Source: an uncultured Muribaculaceae bacterium
GTDB lineage: Bacteria; Bacteroidota; Bacteroidia; Bacteroidales; Muribaculaceae
Direction of reading: 5' to 3'
NCBI GenBank assembly: GCA_944321715.1
Contig: CALUMJ010000007.1
Location: 38,306 to 102,305, forward strand
DNA: 64,000 nt
The notes under the pieces were generated by a model. That model had not been told where the DNA came from. It saw only the letters and a program-made list of their open reading frames with translations, and did no database searches. Below, piece by piece: positions 1 through 9,007 of the stretch. Positions within the stretch are counted from its first letter, which is position 1. Each line of letters begins with the position of its first letter. Position numbers and translations under genes: made by a program.

Positions 1-803
1 AAGACCAGACCAACAATGTGAACGGTAGCGACAACTCGTTTGACGACATATTGTTCTACGTCGAGTCTAACCCCGACGTGATTTACAATGAAGACCGTCC
101 AGACATCCCCGAGCCCGAAGAACCTACTTACGACACATATACCACTTATGCGACATTGGCATTTGAAGATATATGGCCTACTGGTGGCGATTATGACCTT
201 AACGACGTGATTGTAGAGCAAACCCGCACAGTCACCCACAACAGCAACGGCTTTATCACCGAAATCAAGGATTCGTTTGTTGTGACGAACCTTAATGGCA
301 GTGCCGATTATGTTGACGCATTTGGCTTCAAAGTCGCTTCAAATGCAGTTGGTAATGCATCGGGAGCCTTGGCTGTTGAAGAGTCCAACCAGTTCATAAT
401 GTTTGATAACGCACAGAATGCAATAGGCCAGGCATACGAGCTTGTCCGCACGTTTGAAGATGGTGAACTTGCCAACGAAGGTTTCGACGACGAGTTCAAT
501 CCATTCATCGTGGTGAATTATGTTGCTGGAGCAAAGAACCGCACCGAAGTGCATTTGCCTAAATATGCAGCCACAAGCTGGGCAAACAGTGAACAGCAAG
601 GCACTGCCGATGATGCATACTATGTGAATAAGAATGGCAAGTACCCATTTGCTATCAGCCTTGAAGGCGTAAGGGGCTGGGAGCCTGTGACCGAAGAGGT
701 TACCATAGGTAGCGCTGGCGAATATCCGCAATACAACAATTGGGTAGAAGCTGGTTGCCCGACAAGCGGACAATATGCCGACTGGTATTTGAATAAGGAA
801 TGA
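1..803 (+). CDS. LruC-domain-containing protein, 3' part only
   Basis: The reading frame is open from the first base (frame of position 3), so the start lies upstream of the window; an internal GTG at 18 is not a real start. The visible part begins with the end of a DUF4114-like motif (NSFDDILFYVE), continues through a Pro/Glu/Asp linker, and then a C-terminal LruC-type domain starting FEDIWPTGGDYDLNDV and ending in an NNW...DWYLNKE tail. The next gene has the same architecture and is roughly 60-65% identical over this part by eye, so the two are tandem paralogues. The family comprises secreted or surface-associated proteins of unknown function; the acidic D-x-D-x-N-D pattern suggests calcium binding, which is inference. 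A strong terminator follows the stop. Confidence 0.85.
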   Translation, partial: DQTNNVNGSDNSFDDILFYVESNPDVIYNEDRPDIPEPEEPTYDTYTTYATLAFEDIWPTGGDYDLNDVIVEQTRTVTHNSNGFITEIKDSFVVTNLNGSADYVDAFGFKVASNAVGNASGALAVEESNQFIMFDNAQNAIGQAYELVRTFEDGELANEGFDDEFNPFIVVNYVAGAKNRTEVHLPKYAATSWANSEQQGTADDAYYVNKNGKYPFAISLEGVRGWEPVTEEVTIGSAGEYPQYNNWVEAGCPTSGQYADWYLNKE

Positions 804-836
804 TGAACTTGTGATTAAATAAGGTTAAATGTTGGT

Positions 837-861
837 AAAGGGGCGATAAAATCGCCCCTTT
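837..861 (+). terminator. Rho-independent terminator after first LruC gene
   Basis: A perfect 11-bp inverted repeat, AAAGGGGCGAT / ATCGCCCCTTT, with a 3-nt AAA loop. It lies about 35 bp after the stop codon and before the next promoter. Confidence 0.85.
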
Positions 862-896
862 GCTTATGAATTATTCAGACATAGCTTGGTTAATAC

Positions 897-927
897 TTGA
901 CTTTTAACGATAAAAGTTATATTTTTG
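897..927 (+). promoter_or_regulatory. Bacteroidetes-type promoter for second LruC gene
   Basis: TTG at 897-899, a 20-bp spacer, then TATTTTTG at 920-927, an exact match to the Bacteroidetes -7 consensus TAnnTTTG. Transcription should start near 934, which makes the ATG at 983 the translation start and excludes the in-frame TTG at 935. Confidence 0.7.
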
Positions 928-982
928 ACAAGATTTGAGGAGAAAAATAGGATTTAAATTACCTACTAATTACTATATCGTC

Positions 983-2983
983 ATGTATAAATTTTTAATT
1001 CCGACAGCAATTGTTTCCTTGTGCATGATGGCATCGTGCGTGGAAAAAGACCCGGGTAATGGCGATGAACCCAATCCTGGAGGGGAAACAGAGAACTATT
1101 TTGATTTTGCTACCGAACAAACGGTCAATTTGAGCCTTGATTACGGCTTCAGCGGCTATTCTGTGAACTTTGAAGTGTACACCGAAAATCCGTATAATGA
1201 GGATGGTACACTCAACGAAGAGCTTAAACCCATTTATGGAGCGTTTACCGACAACCAAAGCCAATTCAGCGGGTCGGTAAAATGCCCGATTTATGTTGAA
1301 ACACTTTATGTATGTTCCGACTATGTGGGAGTACCCAAGTGCTTGGCACTCGATATTGAAAACAACGTGGCATCATACGAGTATGAAATGCCCATTATGC
1401 CAGGCATGACGGCAGCTACCAGGGCTTCGGCCGACAGCGAGTGCATCTCGATTGACGGCTACCGCACTGTGGTTTCGGAATCTCATGGATTGTATGGCCT
1501 TTATGACTCGTTCTCGCGCTACGACGCAGCTACGGGTGTCACATGGTGGGCATACAACAGCAACGTAAACGACCTGTACCAAACAATTGATAATGCCGAA
1601 ACGCAAGGTCTTGTCGAGAGGATAAACGAGGCGTTGCCAAAGCAGGACAACTCGCAGTATATCAGCAGTGCCGAGGTGACCAACTTGCGCATAGTAGAAA
1701 CTGACGTTGATGGCCAGGAGGTGACAAGCGCGCATATCGACATTGTGTATCTTGATGCTACGGGCGACTACGAAAACGCGATGGGCTATTATTATTACAA
1801 GACAGGTACAAATCCGTCTGCCGCCGAAATTAAAGCCATGCCGAAATTTGTCATTTATCCTATGACACATAACGGCACACCCGATACGCCTGTAAAAGCG
1901 AGGTTGCAATTTTTCGGCGAAGATTATAGCGAAAATGGAATTGACGATTTCCCGGCAGGCTACACCATTGGCTGGATTTTGTTCCCGAATCTTTATAACG
2001 GTTCTTTGCGGCCCGATGAAGACTGGAATGGACAGAATGATTTTGAAGTATCGTCGATAAACGGTTGCATAGAAAGAGTATATGGCAATAATGAGGCTAT
2101 TTATTCCAACAATGAATGCAACAATTACAGCAATAACGGTTGCATAACGCTCACCGACCCCGAAACTGGCAGAGTCGTGATAGGCTTTGAAGACCAGGCA
2201 TTTCAGGAAGGTGGCGGCGACAAGTCTTATAATGATATTCTCTTCTATGTCGAAGCCGACCCGGCCACGGCTATTTACGACCCCGACCGTCCAGTAATTC
2301 CCGACCCTGACCCCGACCCGGAAGAGGAAACTTACACAACTGTGGCAACCATAGGCTTTGAAGATATTTGGCCCAATGGCGGCGACTACGACCTTAATGA
2401 CGTGCTTGTGGAACAAACCCGCACCGTGACTTACAAGGGCGATTACATCACCAAGATAGAGGATGCTTTCAAGGTGACCAACTTGGCTGGCAGTGCCGAA
2501 TATACCGACGCATTCGGTTTCACAGTCGATTACAGTGCTGTGGGTAGTGTATCTGGTTATGCCGTGCAAGAAGAAACCAACCAGTTTATAATGTTTGAAG
2601 ATGGGCAATCGGCAATTGGGCAGACATTCACGTTGGTACGTACATTTGGCGACGGCCAGTTGAGCAACGTCGATTTCGACGACCACTTCAATCCGTTCAT
2701 CGTGTCGCAATATGTGCGCGGTGAGAAAAACCGTGTGGAAATACACTTGCCATCCTACGCCATGACAAGTTGGGCAAATGCGACGCTTGCCGAGGGTGGC
2801 CATACAGCTTATTACATCTCGGAAGACGGCAATTATCCGTTTGCCATTAAACTTGAAGGTGTCACTGATTGGGTTCCTGTTACCGAAAGTGTAAGAATTG
2901 GCAGTGCCGGCGAGTATCCGCGGTTTAACAACTGGGTTGCCGACCCGACAAGCAACACCGACTGGTATCTTTTTAAAGAATAA
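983..2983 (+). CDS. LruC-domain lipoprotein (DUF4114 + LruC)
   Basis: A 666-residue predicted lipoprotein. From the ATG at 983 the N-terminus is a signal peptide with lipobox MMASC (Cys19). The 5' extension to a TTG at 935 is rejected because it would place 16 charged residues before the signal peptide and start at the predicted transcription start. The middle of the protein shows no domain I recognise. A DUF4114-like segment (GFEDQAFQEGGGDKSYNDI) follows, then a PDPDPDPEEE linker, then the C-terminal LruC domain (FEDIWPNGGDYDLNDV). It is paralogous to the gene just upstream but has its own promoter and terminator. Its likely location is the outer membrane, facing outward or the periplasm. 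Function is unknown; the Asp-rich loops resemble calcium-binding repeats. Confidence 0.85.
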   Translation: MYKFLIPTAIVSLCMMASCVEKDPGNGDEPNPGGETENYFDFATEQTVNLSLDYGFSGYSVNFEVYTENPYNEDGTLNEELKPIYGAFTDNQSQFSGSVKCPIYVETLYVCSDYVGVPKCLALDIENNVASYEYEMPIMPGMTAATRASADSECISIDGYRTVVSESHGLYGLYDSFSRYDAATGVTWWAYNSNVNDLYQTIDNAETQGLVERINEALPKQDNSQYISSAEVTNLRIVETDVDGQEVTSAHIDIVYLDATGDYENAMGYYYYKTGTNPSAAEIKAMPKFVIYPMTHNGTPDTPVKARLQFFGEDYSENGIDDFPAGYTIGWILFPNLYNGSLRPDEDWNGQNDFEVSSINGCIERVYGNNEAIYSNNECNNYSNNGCITLTDPETGRVVIGFEDQAFQEGGGDKSYNDILFYVEADPATAIYDPDRPVIPDPDPDPEEETYTTVATIGFEDIWPNGGDYDLNDVLVEQTRTVTYKGDYITKIEDAFKVTNLAGSAEYTDAFGFTVDYSAVGSVSGYAVQEETNQFIMFEDGQSAIGQTFTLVRTFGDGQLSNVDFDDHFNPFIVSQYVRGEKNRVEIHLPSYAMTSWANATLAEGGHTAYYISEDGNYPFAIKLEGVTDWVPVTESVRIGSAGEYPRFNNWVADPTSNTDWYLFKE

Positions 2984-2996
2984 ACATATAAGAGGT

Positions 2997-3016
2997 TGTG
3001 TGCAATATTGCACACA
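2997..3016. repeat. Perfect 20-bp palindrome after stop codon
   Basis: TGTGTGCAATATTGCACACA reads the same on both strands with no spacer. It sits 13 bp after the LruC stop and just before the terminator. It could be an operator-like site or part of the transcript end; nothing in the sequence decides this. Confidence 0.6.
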
Positions 3017-3027
3017 GCAGATATTAT

Positions 3028-3066
3028 AAAAAGGGGCGTATGCGCTGACGGCGTATGCGCCCTTTT
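3028..3066 (+). terminator. Terminator after second LruC gene
   Basis: AAAAGGG pairs with CCCTTTT, and the inner segment CGTATGCG pairs with its second copy through two G-U wobbles and one bulged G. The hairpin is followed by a T-rich stretch. Confidence 0.7.
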
Positions 3067-3115
3067 CGTTTTATATTGTTGTTACTGTAATGTTACGCAA
3101 CGCACAATTTTGTAA

Positions 3116-3145
3116 TTGAATTGTCACTACCATGAAATATATTTG
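3116..3145 (+). promoter_or_regulatory. Promoter of the TonB-dependent receptor operon
   Basis: TTG at 3116-3118, a 19-bp spacer, and TATATTTG at 3138-3145 (exact TAnnTTTG). The predicted transcription start near 3152 leaves a leader of about 60 nt before the ATG at 3214. Confidence 0.7.
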
Positions 3146-3213
3146 TTACACCAATAGGAGAACTTTGCACCGTGAAAAATTTAAAATATTTAGCAAAGTA
3201 ATTAGGCAAAAGA

Positions 3214-5994
3214 ATGGATAAAATTAAAGATTGTTTTAGGATTGTCTTATTGGTATTTGCAGGATTTATTACATTGGAAGCCGATGCTGCCGCCATCATG
3301 GGCAAGGTGGTGGACGAGGCTGGCGAGCCGCTCATCGGTGCCACTGTGTTGCTGCCGTCAAGCGGCGTGACTGTGGCGACCGATGTAGATGGCAAATATG
3401 AAATTCCCGGATTGCGCAATGGCACCTACGTGGTGGAAGTGTCGTATGTGTTTTTCCAAACGCAGTCAAAGGAAGTGGCTGTTGATGGAATCGCCACAGC
3501 CGACTTTGTGATGCAAGCCGAAAGCCAGGCACTCGGCGAGGTGGTAGTCACGGCACAGGCGCGGCGCGACTCCGAAGGTACAATCGTGAATTTGCAGAAA
3601 AACAGTTTCGTGGTGCAAACCGGCGTGTCGGCACAGCAAATCAAGCGGACGCAGGACAGCGACGCCTCGGAAGTCATCAAGCGCGTGCCTGGCATAAGCC
3701 TCATCGACGACCGTTTCGTGATGGTGCGTGGCTTGTCGCAGCGATACAACAATGTGTGGCTCAACAACAGTGCTGTTCCGAGCAGCGAGGCCGACTCGCG
3801 AGCCTATTCGTTCGACATGATACCGTCGTCGCAGCTCGACAATATGATTATAATCAAGTCGCCGTCGCCCGAGTATCCGGCCGACTTCAGTGGTGGGTTT
3901 GTGTTGATTAACACCAAAGATATTCCAGCCGAAAATATGTTCAAGGTGTCGCTTGGCGGCTCAATCAATGAAAATACCCATTTCAGCGACTTCAAATATG
4001 CGCTTGGCAGCGGAACCGATTTCCTCGGTTTCGACAGCGGTTTCCGTAGCCTGAATGGCGGCATCAACGGAGTTCTCAACAGCATCGCGGGTAATGGCGT
4101 GGACTTGCAGAACAACGGGTTCAACAACGACTGGCGTGTGCGCAACAAGAAGCCGGTTGCCGATGTGTCGTTCAATGCCGAGCTTAACCGCCGTTGGATT
4201 GGCGAGGAAGGGCAGACATTCGCACTGCTTGGTGCGCTGAACTATACCAATAGTTACCGCACAATACTCGACATGACCAATGCCCTTTTCGGTGCGTATG
4301 ACACCACAAACGACCGTCCGGTGTATCTGCGTAACAGCACCGACAACCAGTATAACCATTACGCCAAAGTGGGGGCAATGCTCAATCTCACCTATTTGAG
4401 TCCTGATGGCAACAAACGCCATGAATTTAAGAATATTTTCAACCAGATAGGGCGTGACCGTTATACTTCGCGCGTAGGCATCGATGCGCAGAGCAACAAT
4501 GAGCAAAGCGCCGAGTATTATTATATGAGTCGCACGACCTACAACGGGCAGTTCACAGGGCGTTACCAGCTCACCGATGACCGCCGGCTTGACTGGAGCG
4601 CAGGATATGCTTATGCCAACAATTGCATGCCCGACCGCCGTCGTTACCTAATCAACGATGCGCTCGAAGCAGGAAGGCTCGGCTTGACAAGTGCAAATGA
4701 CATAGAACGCGAGTTTACTCGCCTTGACGAGCACACGGCATCGGTCAATGTAAACTATCGTGACACATACACTATAGGGCATATATCTCCTGAACTGCGT
4801 GTGGGAGCATATAGCGACTATCGTACACGTACCTACCGCGCGAGGGATTTCATATACACCTACAATGCGTCGAACAACACATTGCCCGAGGATTTCCGTT
4901 ACATGGATATTCCCAACGAGCTGCTTGTCGATGGGAACTATGGTGCCGACAAACTTTACCTGCTCGAACAGGTGCGTTGGACAAACAACTATGACGGCAA
5001 CAACTGGCTCATTGCCGGATACGTGGGAGTGAATGTCCCTGTGGGCAAGTTTAACGTATATGCAGGCGTGAGGTATGAATACAACAAGATGGAGCTTATC
5101 AGCAACACACGTGATTATGAGAAGAGCCCGCGCAGCCTGTTTTATGAAACGAGCGACTTCTTCCCATCGGTCAACACAACCTATAAATTCAACGACCGCC
5201 ATCAGGCACGTCTGTCATACGGACGCAGCATCAACCGGCCTGAATTCCGGGAGGTGTCACCATCGGTCTATTACGACTTCGACTTGGCAAGCAACGTGCA
5301 GGGCAATACCGACTTGCAGGCTGCATATATCGACAATGTTGACATCAGCTATGAGTTTTATCCTGCCACAGGCGAGCTCGTTTCGGTGTCGCTCTTCTAC
5401 AAGCACTTCAAAAATCCCATCGAGTGGACCTACACTGTTAATGGCGGCACAAGCCTCACTTATTCATACGAGAATGCCGAAGGTGCCAACACGTATGGTA
5501 TCGAGCTGGAAATAAAGAAAAATCTTGATTTCATTGGGTTGGACGATTTCGGCGTAAACTTCAACGGCGCATTAATCCGCAGCCGCGTGAACTTTGCCGA
5601 GGGGTCGCACGAGAAAGACCGTGCCATGCAAGGCCAGTCGCCCTATCTTGTGAACGCCGGCATTTTCTACCAGCCGCGCGACTTGGGGCTTAACGTGGCA
5701 CTTCTCTACAACCGCATCGGTCGCCGCATAGTGGGCGTGGGCCGCAGCCTCGGCAACGGCGACAATGTGGTGAACATACCCGACTCGTATGAAATGCCTC
5801 GCAACTCGCTCGACCTTAGTGCATCGAAGAAATTCGGCGACCACTTCGAGGTGAAACTTTCGTTGCGCAACATCTTGTCGGAGGATGTATCATACAAGCA
5901 ATTTGAGGAAACCGAGCATGGTGAAGTCGAGGAAGTCACTCGCAAATTCAACCCTGGACGAAATTACTCGCTTAGCGTAAGTTACACATTTTAA
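3214..5994 (+). CDS. TonB-dependent outer-membrane receptor with CarboxypepD_reg-like N-terminal domain
   Basis: A 926-residue outer-membrane receptor. Residues 1-26 are a signal peptide (hydrophobic VLLVFAGFI, cleavage near ADAAA). Residues ~28-110 are a carboxypeptidase-regulatory-like beta-sandwich (GKVVDEAGEPLIGATV, DGKYEIPGL), typical of Bacteroidetes receptors. A plug domain follows (EVIKRVPGISLID, VRGLSQRYNNVWLNN), then a long beta-barrel ending in aromatic SVSYTF, the usual Omp C-terminus. It should import a ligand across the outer membrane with TonB-ExbBD energy. Instead of a SusD gene, the partner 38 bp downstream is a predicted beta-helix lipoprotein, so the substrate is unlikely to be inferable from Sus-type rules. 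No regulator is adjacent. Confidence 0.93.
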   Translation: MDKIKDCFRIVLLVFAGFITLEADAAAIMGKVVDEAGEPLIGATVLLPSSGVTVATDVDGKYEIPGLRNGTYVVEVSYVFFQTQSKEVAVDGIATADFVMQAESQALGEVVVTAQARRDSEGTIVNLQKNSFVVQTGVSAQQIKRTQDSDASEVIKRVPGISLIDDRFVMVRGLSQRYNNVWLNNSAVPSSEADSRAYSFDMIPSSQLDNMIIIKSPSPEYPADFSGGFVLINTKDIPAENMFKVSLGGSINENTHFSDFKYALGSGTDFLGFDSGFRSLNGGINGVLNSIAGNGVDLQNNGFNNDWRVRNKKPVADVSFNAELNRRWIGEEGQTFALLGALNYTNSYRTILDMTNALFGAYDTTNDRPVYLRNSTDNQYNHYAKVGAMLNLTYLSPDGNKRHEFKNIFNQIGRDRYTSRVGIDAQSNNEQSAEYYYMSRTTYNGQFTGRYQLTDDRRLDWSAGYAYANNCMPDRRRYLINDALEAGRLGLTSANDIEREFTRLDEHTASVNVNYRDTYTIGHISPELRVGAYSDYRTRTYRARDFIYTYNASNNTLPEDFRYMDIPNELLVDGNYGADKLYLLEQVRWTNNYDGNNWLIAGYVGVNVPVGKFNVYAGVRYEYNKMELISNTRDYEKSPRSLFYETSDFFPSVNTTYKFNDRHQARLSYGRSINRPEFREVSPSVYYDFDLASNVQGNTDLQAAYIDNVDISYEFYPATGELVSVSLFYKHFKNPIEWTYTVNGGTSLTYSYENAEGANTYGIELEIKKNLDFIGLDDFGVNFNGALIRSRVNFAEGSHEKDRAMQGQSPYLVNAGIFYQPRDLGLNVALLYNRIGRRIVGVGRSLGNGDNVVNIPDSYEMPRNSLDLSASKKFGDHFEVKLSLRNILSEDVSYKQFEETEHGEVEEVTRKFNPGRNYSLSVSYTF

Positions 5995-6032
5995 ATTGAC
6001 ATATTACCCAACAATTTCAAAATTTAATTAAC

Positions 6033-7553
6033 ATGAAGTTTAAAAGTTTTTATGTTTATGCTCTGATTGCATCGGTAGCAATGTCGGCAGCGTCTTGTAG
6101 CGACGACAACAACCCATCACCCACAGTTGACTACAATTGGGGTACCGACAATGGGGCAGTGAGCTGCGACCACATCTTGTTCAACGAGGATGGCAGCGAG
6201 AATCCCGAAGGAACATACATTGGCAATGGCGACAGGGACTTTGTTTTCACTGGAACACAAACACTGCCACAAGGCACGTATGTGCTTAAAGGCTGGGTTT
6301 ATATAGCCGATGGCGCACAATTGACTCTTGAGCCGGGTACAGTAATCAAGGGCGACAAGACTACTATGGCATCGCTCATCGTGGAAAAAGGTGGCAAACT
6401 TATCGCACAAGGTACGGCAAGCGAGCCGATTGTGTTCACCTCTAACGAGCCTCGTGGCAGCCGCAAGCCTGGCGACTGGGGCGGCGTGATAATCTGCGGA
6501 CAGGCTCGCAACAACCAGGACGATATGCAAATCGAGGGCGGCCCGCGTAGCCATCATGGCGGTTCAAACGATGCCGACAACTCGGGCGTGCTGAGCTATG
6601 TGCGCATTGAGTTTGCTGGTTATCCTTTCCAAGCCGACCAAGAAATCAACGGCCTTACGCTGGGTTCGGTTGGTAGCGGTACACAAATCGACCACGTGCA
6701 AGTATCGTTTAGCAACGACGACTCTTACGAATGGTTTGGTGGTACAGTAGATTGCAAGTATCTTGTTGCTTACAATGGCTGGGACGATGACTTCGACACC
6801 GACAACGGTTTCAGCGGCAATGTTCAATTTGGCCTTGTAGTACGTAACCCTCGCCTTGCCGACACGTCAAATTCCAACAGTTTTGAATCGGACAATTGCA
6901 GCGACGGTGCCGATGTTGAACCTTACACAACTTGCAAGTTCAGCAACATTACATTTATCGGTCCGCGCGGACGTGACAACTTTGAGAACACCACAAGCTA
7001 CATCAACGGTGGCGATTACAATCCCAACAATGGTTCGGCTCTCGGCCGCTTCCAGTCGGCAATGCACATTCGCCGCGGCAGCCGCTTGAACTGCTACAAC
7101 TCGGTAGCTGTAGGTTACCCCATCGGTATCATCATCGACGGCCAGCGTGGTAACTCTGTAACCATGGCAGAAGAAAATATTCTCAAGGTGCAGAATGTAT
7201 GGTTTGCCGACATGGAAATTCTTGGCAGCGACTTCAATGGCGTTTATCAAGATGTACGCTGGGATGCTGTTAACAACGAGTTGATTGACGACACGCAATA
7301 TTCTTATTCTCACGAATATTTCTTGGGACAGACAGGTAACCAAGTATCGACCGATGCATCGGCATGGATGCTTACCGACCCTGCTAACATCGGCGTGAGC
7401 GTAATGCCGCAAGCTGGCAGCCCGCTGTTGACAGCCGCTTCGTTTGACGGCATCACAGGTATGGACGAGGTAAGCTACATTGGCGCATTTGCCGCTGGTG
7501 ACAACTGGCTCGAAGGTTGGACTAATTTTGACCCCAACAACACCGACTATTAA
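6033..7553 (+). CDS. Predicted secreted beta-helix lipoprotein, partner of the TonB receptor
   Basis: A 506-residue lipoprotein with a signal peptide and lipobox SAASC (Cys22). Most of the chain is made of short Gly/Asp/Asn-rich strands (GWVYIADGAQLTLEPG, LIVEKGGKLIAQGT, DWGGVIICG) and a run of N-rich turns. This pattern fits a right-handed parallel beta-helix as seen in pectate-lyase-like and adhesin-like proteins. No catalytic motif is evident. It is co-directional with the TonB receptor, 38 bp downstream of it and under the same promoter, so it is probably the surface-exposed ligand-binding or processing partner. This receptor plus helix-lipoprotein pairing is, to my knowledge, recurrent in Bacteroidetes. 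The substrate is unknown. Confidence 0.8.
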   Translation: MKFKSFYVYALIASVAMSAASCSDDNNPSPTVDYNWGTDNGAVSCDHILFNEDGSENPEGTYIGNGDRDFVFTGTQTLPQGTYVLKGWVYIADGAQLTLEPGTVIKGDKTTMASLIVEKGGKLIAQGTASEPIVFTSNEPRGSRKPGDWGGVIICGQARNNQDDMQIEGGPRSHHGGSNDADNSGVLSYVRIEFAGYPFQADQEINGLTLGSVGSGTQIDHVQVSFSNDDSYEWFGGTVDCKYLVAYNGWDDDFDTDNGFSGNVQFGLVVRNPRLADTSNSNSFESDNCSDGADVEPYTTCKFSNITFIGPRGRDNFENTTSYINGGDYNPNNGSALGRFQSAMHIRRGSRLNCYNSVAVGYPIGIIIDGQRGNSVTMAEENILKVQNVWFADMEILGSDFNGVYQDVRWDAVNNELIDDTQYSYSHEYFLGQTGNQVSTDASAWMLTDPANIGVSVMPQAGSPLLTAASFDGITGMDEVSYIGAFAAGDNWLEGWTNFDPNNTDY

Positions 7554-7588
7554 TCCCGTACATTGAGAAAACTACGGATATATTCAGG

Positions 7589-7627
7589 GTCGCCGTTTGC
7601 AGATGCAAGCGGCGGCTTACTTTTTTT
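7589..7627 (+). terminator. Terminator after the TonB receptor/lipoprotein operon
   Basis: CGCCGTTTGC (7591-7600) pairs with GCAAGCGGCG (7605-7614) through one G-U wobble and an AGAT loop. A run of seven Ts follows at 7621-7627. The minus-strand gene ends at 7629, so the two transcription units converge here. Confidence 0.7.
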
Positions 7628-7628
7628 A

Positions 7629-8915
7629 TCAAGGTTTTTTCATGCGGTTGATTAATATGGTAATGGCTGTCACAGCAATGAATATGCCAGTGACGATGCG
7701 GTAACCGGTGATGGTGCTGCCGATTGCAGTTTCGTAGGGCAATATGCTGTCGAGCAGGCTTGCACAATCCCACAGTGTGGAAAATAACGTAAGGAAAGTG
7801 AGGAAGATGAGAATGTTGTTCATCTTCTTGTCGCTTGTTTTCTCTTGCTGGTTGTTGTCTTGCTCTATGATGTGGTATATCTGGTTTTTCTCTTCGTTTA
7901 TTTCAAGCCCATTGTCGATGGCTTTCTGTATTTCTAAAGGCAAGAAGTTGTAGGAAATTTTGTTGAAGCAGTAAAAATGCTCAAAATCGATAAATTGGTC
8001 AACCAATTGCGACGTGCGGCACGCGTTTTGCCTGAAAAGCAGGTTTGTGCGGTAAATGTATAGTTTGCGGAATATGGCGTGTGTGTATATCATTTCGAAG
8101 TAGTCGCTCTGCCAATTGTCGATTTGCCACTGCTTGACATTGTGCCCGACGATGGTGAACGAGTCGAGGAGCGACAAGGCTGTCCAGTTGTTGAATACCG
8201 ACAGTTTGTTGCGTGACAGAATCGATGTGTAGTATTCGCGCGAAGTTCCGTCGGGCGATGCCGTGTCGCATGAGCCGATGGGGGCAAATGTTCCAATCTC
8301 AAACAGCAGTTGCTGTCCGGCATCATATTCGACAGGTGTCGTAGTGAGTGCAATCTGGAAAATCTTGAATTTATTGCCGTTCTCGATTAATTGTTGGTAG
8401 CTGTTGTTGGTGCAATCGTCGGTTGTTGCGGTGTCGTGGGATGAATATTCGGTATGCAGTGCATCGAGCATATCCATCACGGCAAACCATTCCCGTGATA
8501 TTGCATCGTGGTCGTAGCGCGTGATGTTGCGCAGAATGGACATTGATGCTGTTACGTCGTCGGCATCCGCATCGGTTTGCTCGATGCGCATTGAGTAGAG
8601 CAGCAGTTTGCAAGGCATTTCGTAAAGAGTCACGTCGGTGACAGTTACAGTGTGCATTTTCCTGCCGAAAAGCGATAGTGTAACTGGAGTGCCGAGTGTT
8701 TTGCGGTATTTCGTCACGCTACGTTCGTTGTGCTTGGCAGCGGTCTGGTGGCAGAATGCTACAAACTCGGGGTAATAAAAGTTGCTGTATGCGCCATAGT
8801 CTTTGTCTGTACAGAAAATCCGTTTCCAGCCGCTGGCTTCCAATTCATGCTGTTGCAGGTTACGTGAAGTGGAAAAATATCCGCACAAGTATGCAATGTG
8901 TGTCTTTAAAATCAT
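7629..8915 (-). CDS. Two-TM membrane protein with CorA-like topology, function unknown
   Basis: From the ATG at 8915 the protein has 428 residues; a longer ORF begins at 8984. I chose 8915 because an exact promoter (8968-8998, minus strand) would start transcription near 8961, inside the longer ORF. The N-terminal ~330 residues are soluble, mixed alpha/beta, with a helical stretch (FLPLEIQKAIDNGLEINEE) before two C-terminal transmembrane helices (ILIFLTFLTLFSTLWDCASLL and VTGIFIAVTAITILI). A large cytoplasmic domain followed by two closing TM helices is the CorA/ZntB layout, but the GMN loop motif of true CorA transporters is absent. It is divergent from the STAND NTPase gene, with a MITE-like element between them. 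Function could be ion passage or membrane signalling; this is inference. Confidence 0.7.
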   Translation of the reverse strand: MILKTHIAYLCGYFSTSRNLQQHELEASGWKRIFCTDKDYGAYSNFYYPEFVAFCHQTAAKHNERSVTKYRKTLGTPVTLSLFGRKMHTVTVTDVTLYEMPCKLLLYSMRIEQTDADADDVTASMSILRNITRYDHDAISREWFAVMDMLDALHTEYSSHDTATTDDCTNNSYQQLIENGNKFKIFQIALTTTPVEYDAGQQLLFEIGTFAPIGSCDTASPDGTSREYYTSILSRNKLSVFNNWTALSLLDSFTIVGHNVKQWQIDNWQSDYFEMIYTHAIFRKLYIYRTNLLFRQNACRTSQLVDQFIDFEHFYCFNKISYNFLPLEIQKAIDNGLEINEEKNQIYHIIEQDNNQQEKTSDKKMNNILIFLTFLTLFSTLWDCASLLDSILPYETAIGSTITGYRIVTGIFIAVTAITILINRMKKP

Positions 8916-8967
8916 GTCGTCAAGGTTTATGTTGCTGCCGATGTGGTGTGGCAGTGGTTGTTCTAAA

Positions 8968-8998
8968 CAAATGTATGTTAACAAAGTTGATTTTGCAA
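8968..8998 (-). promoter_or_regulatory. Promoter of the CorA-like gene
   Basis: On the minus strand: TTG at 8998-8996, a 20-bp spacer, and TACATTTG at 8975-8968 (exact TAnnTTTG). It ends 10 bp before the MITE-like element, which lies upstream of it. Confidence 0.6.
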
Positions 8999-9007
8999 AA
9001 GAATAAT

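Noticed and set aside
1373-3013. 546-codon minus-strand ORF opposite the second LruC gene
   Set aside because: It lies fully antisense to a lipoprotein with clear domains; the translation shows no family features.
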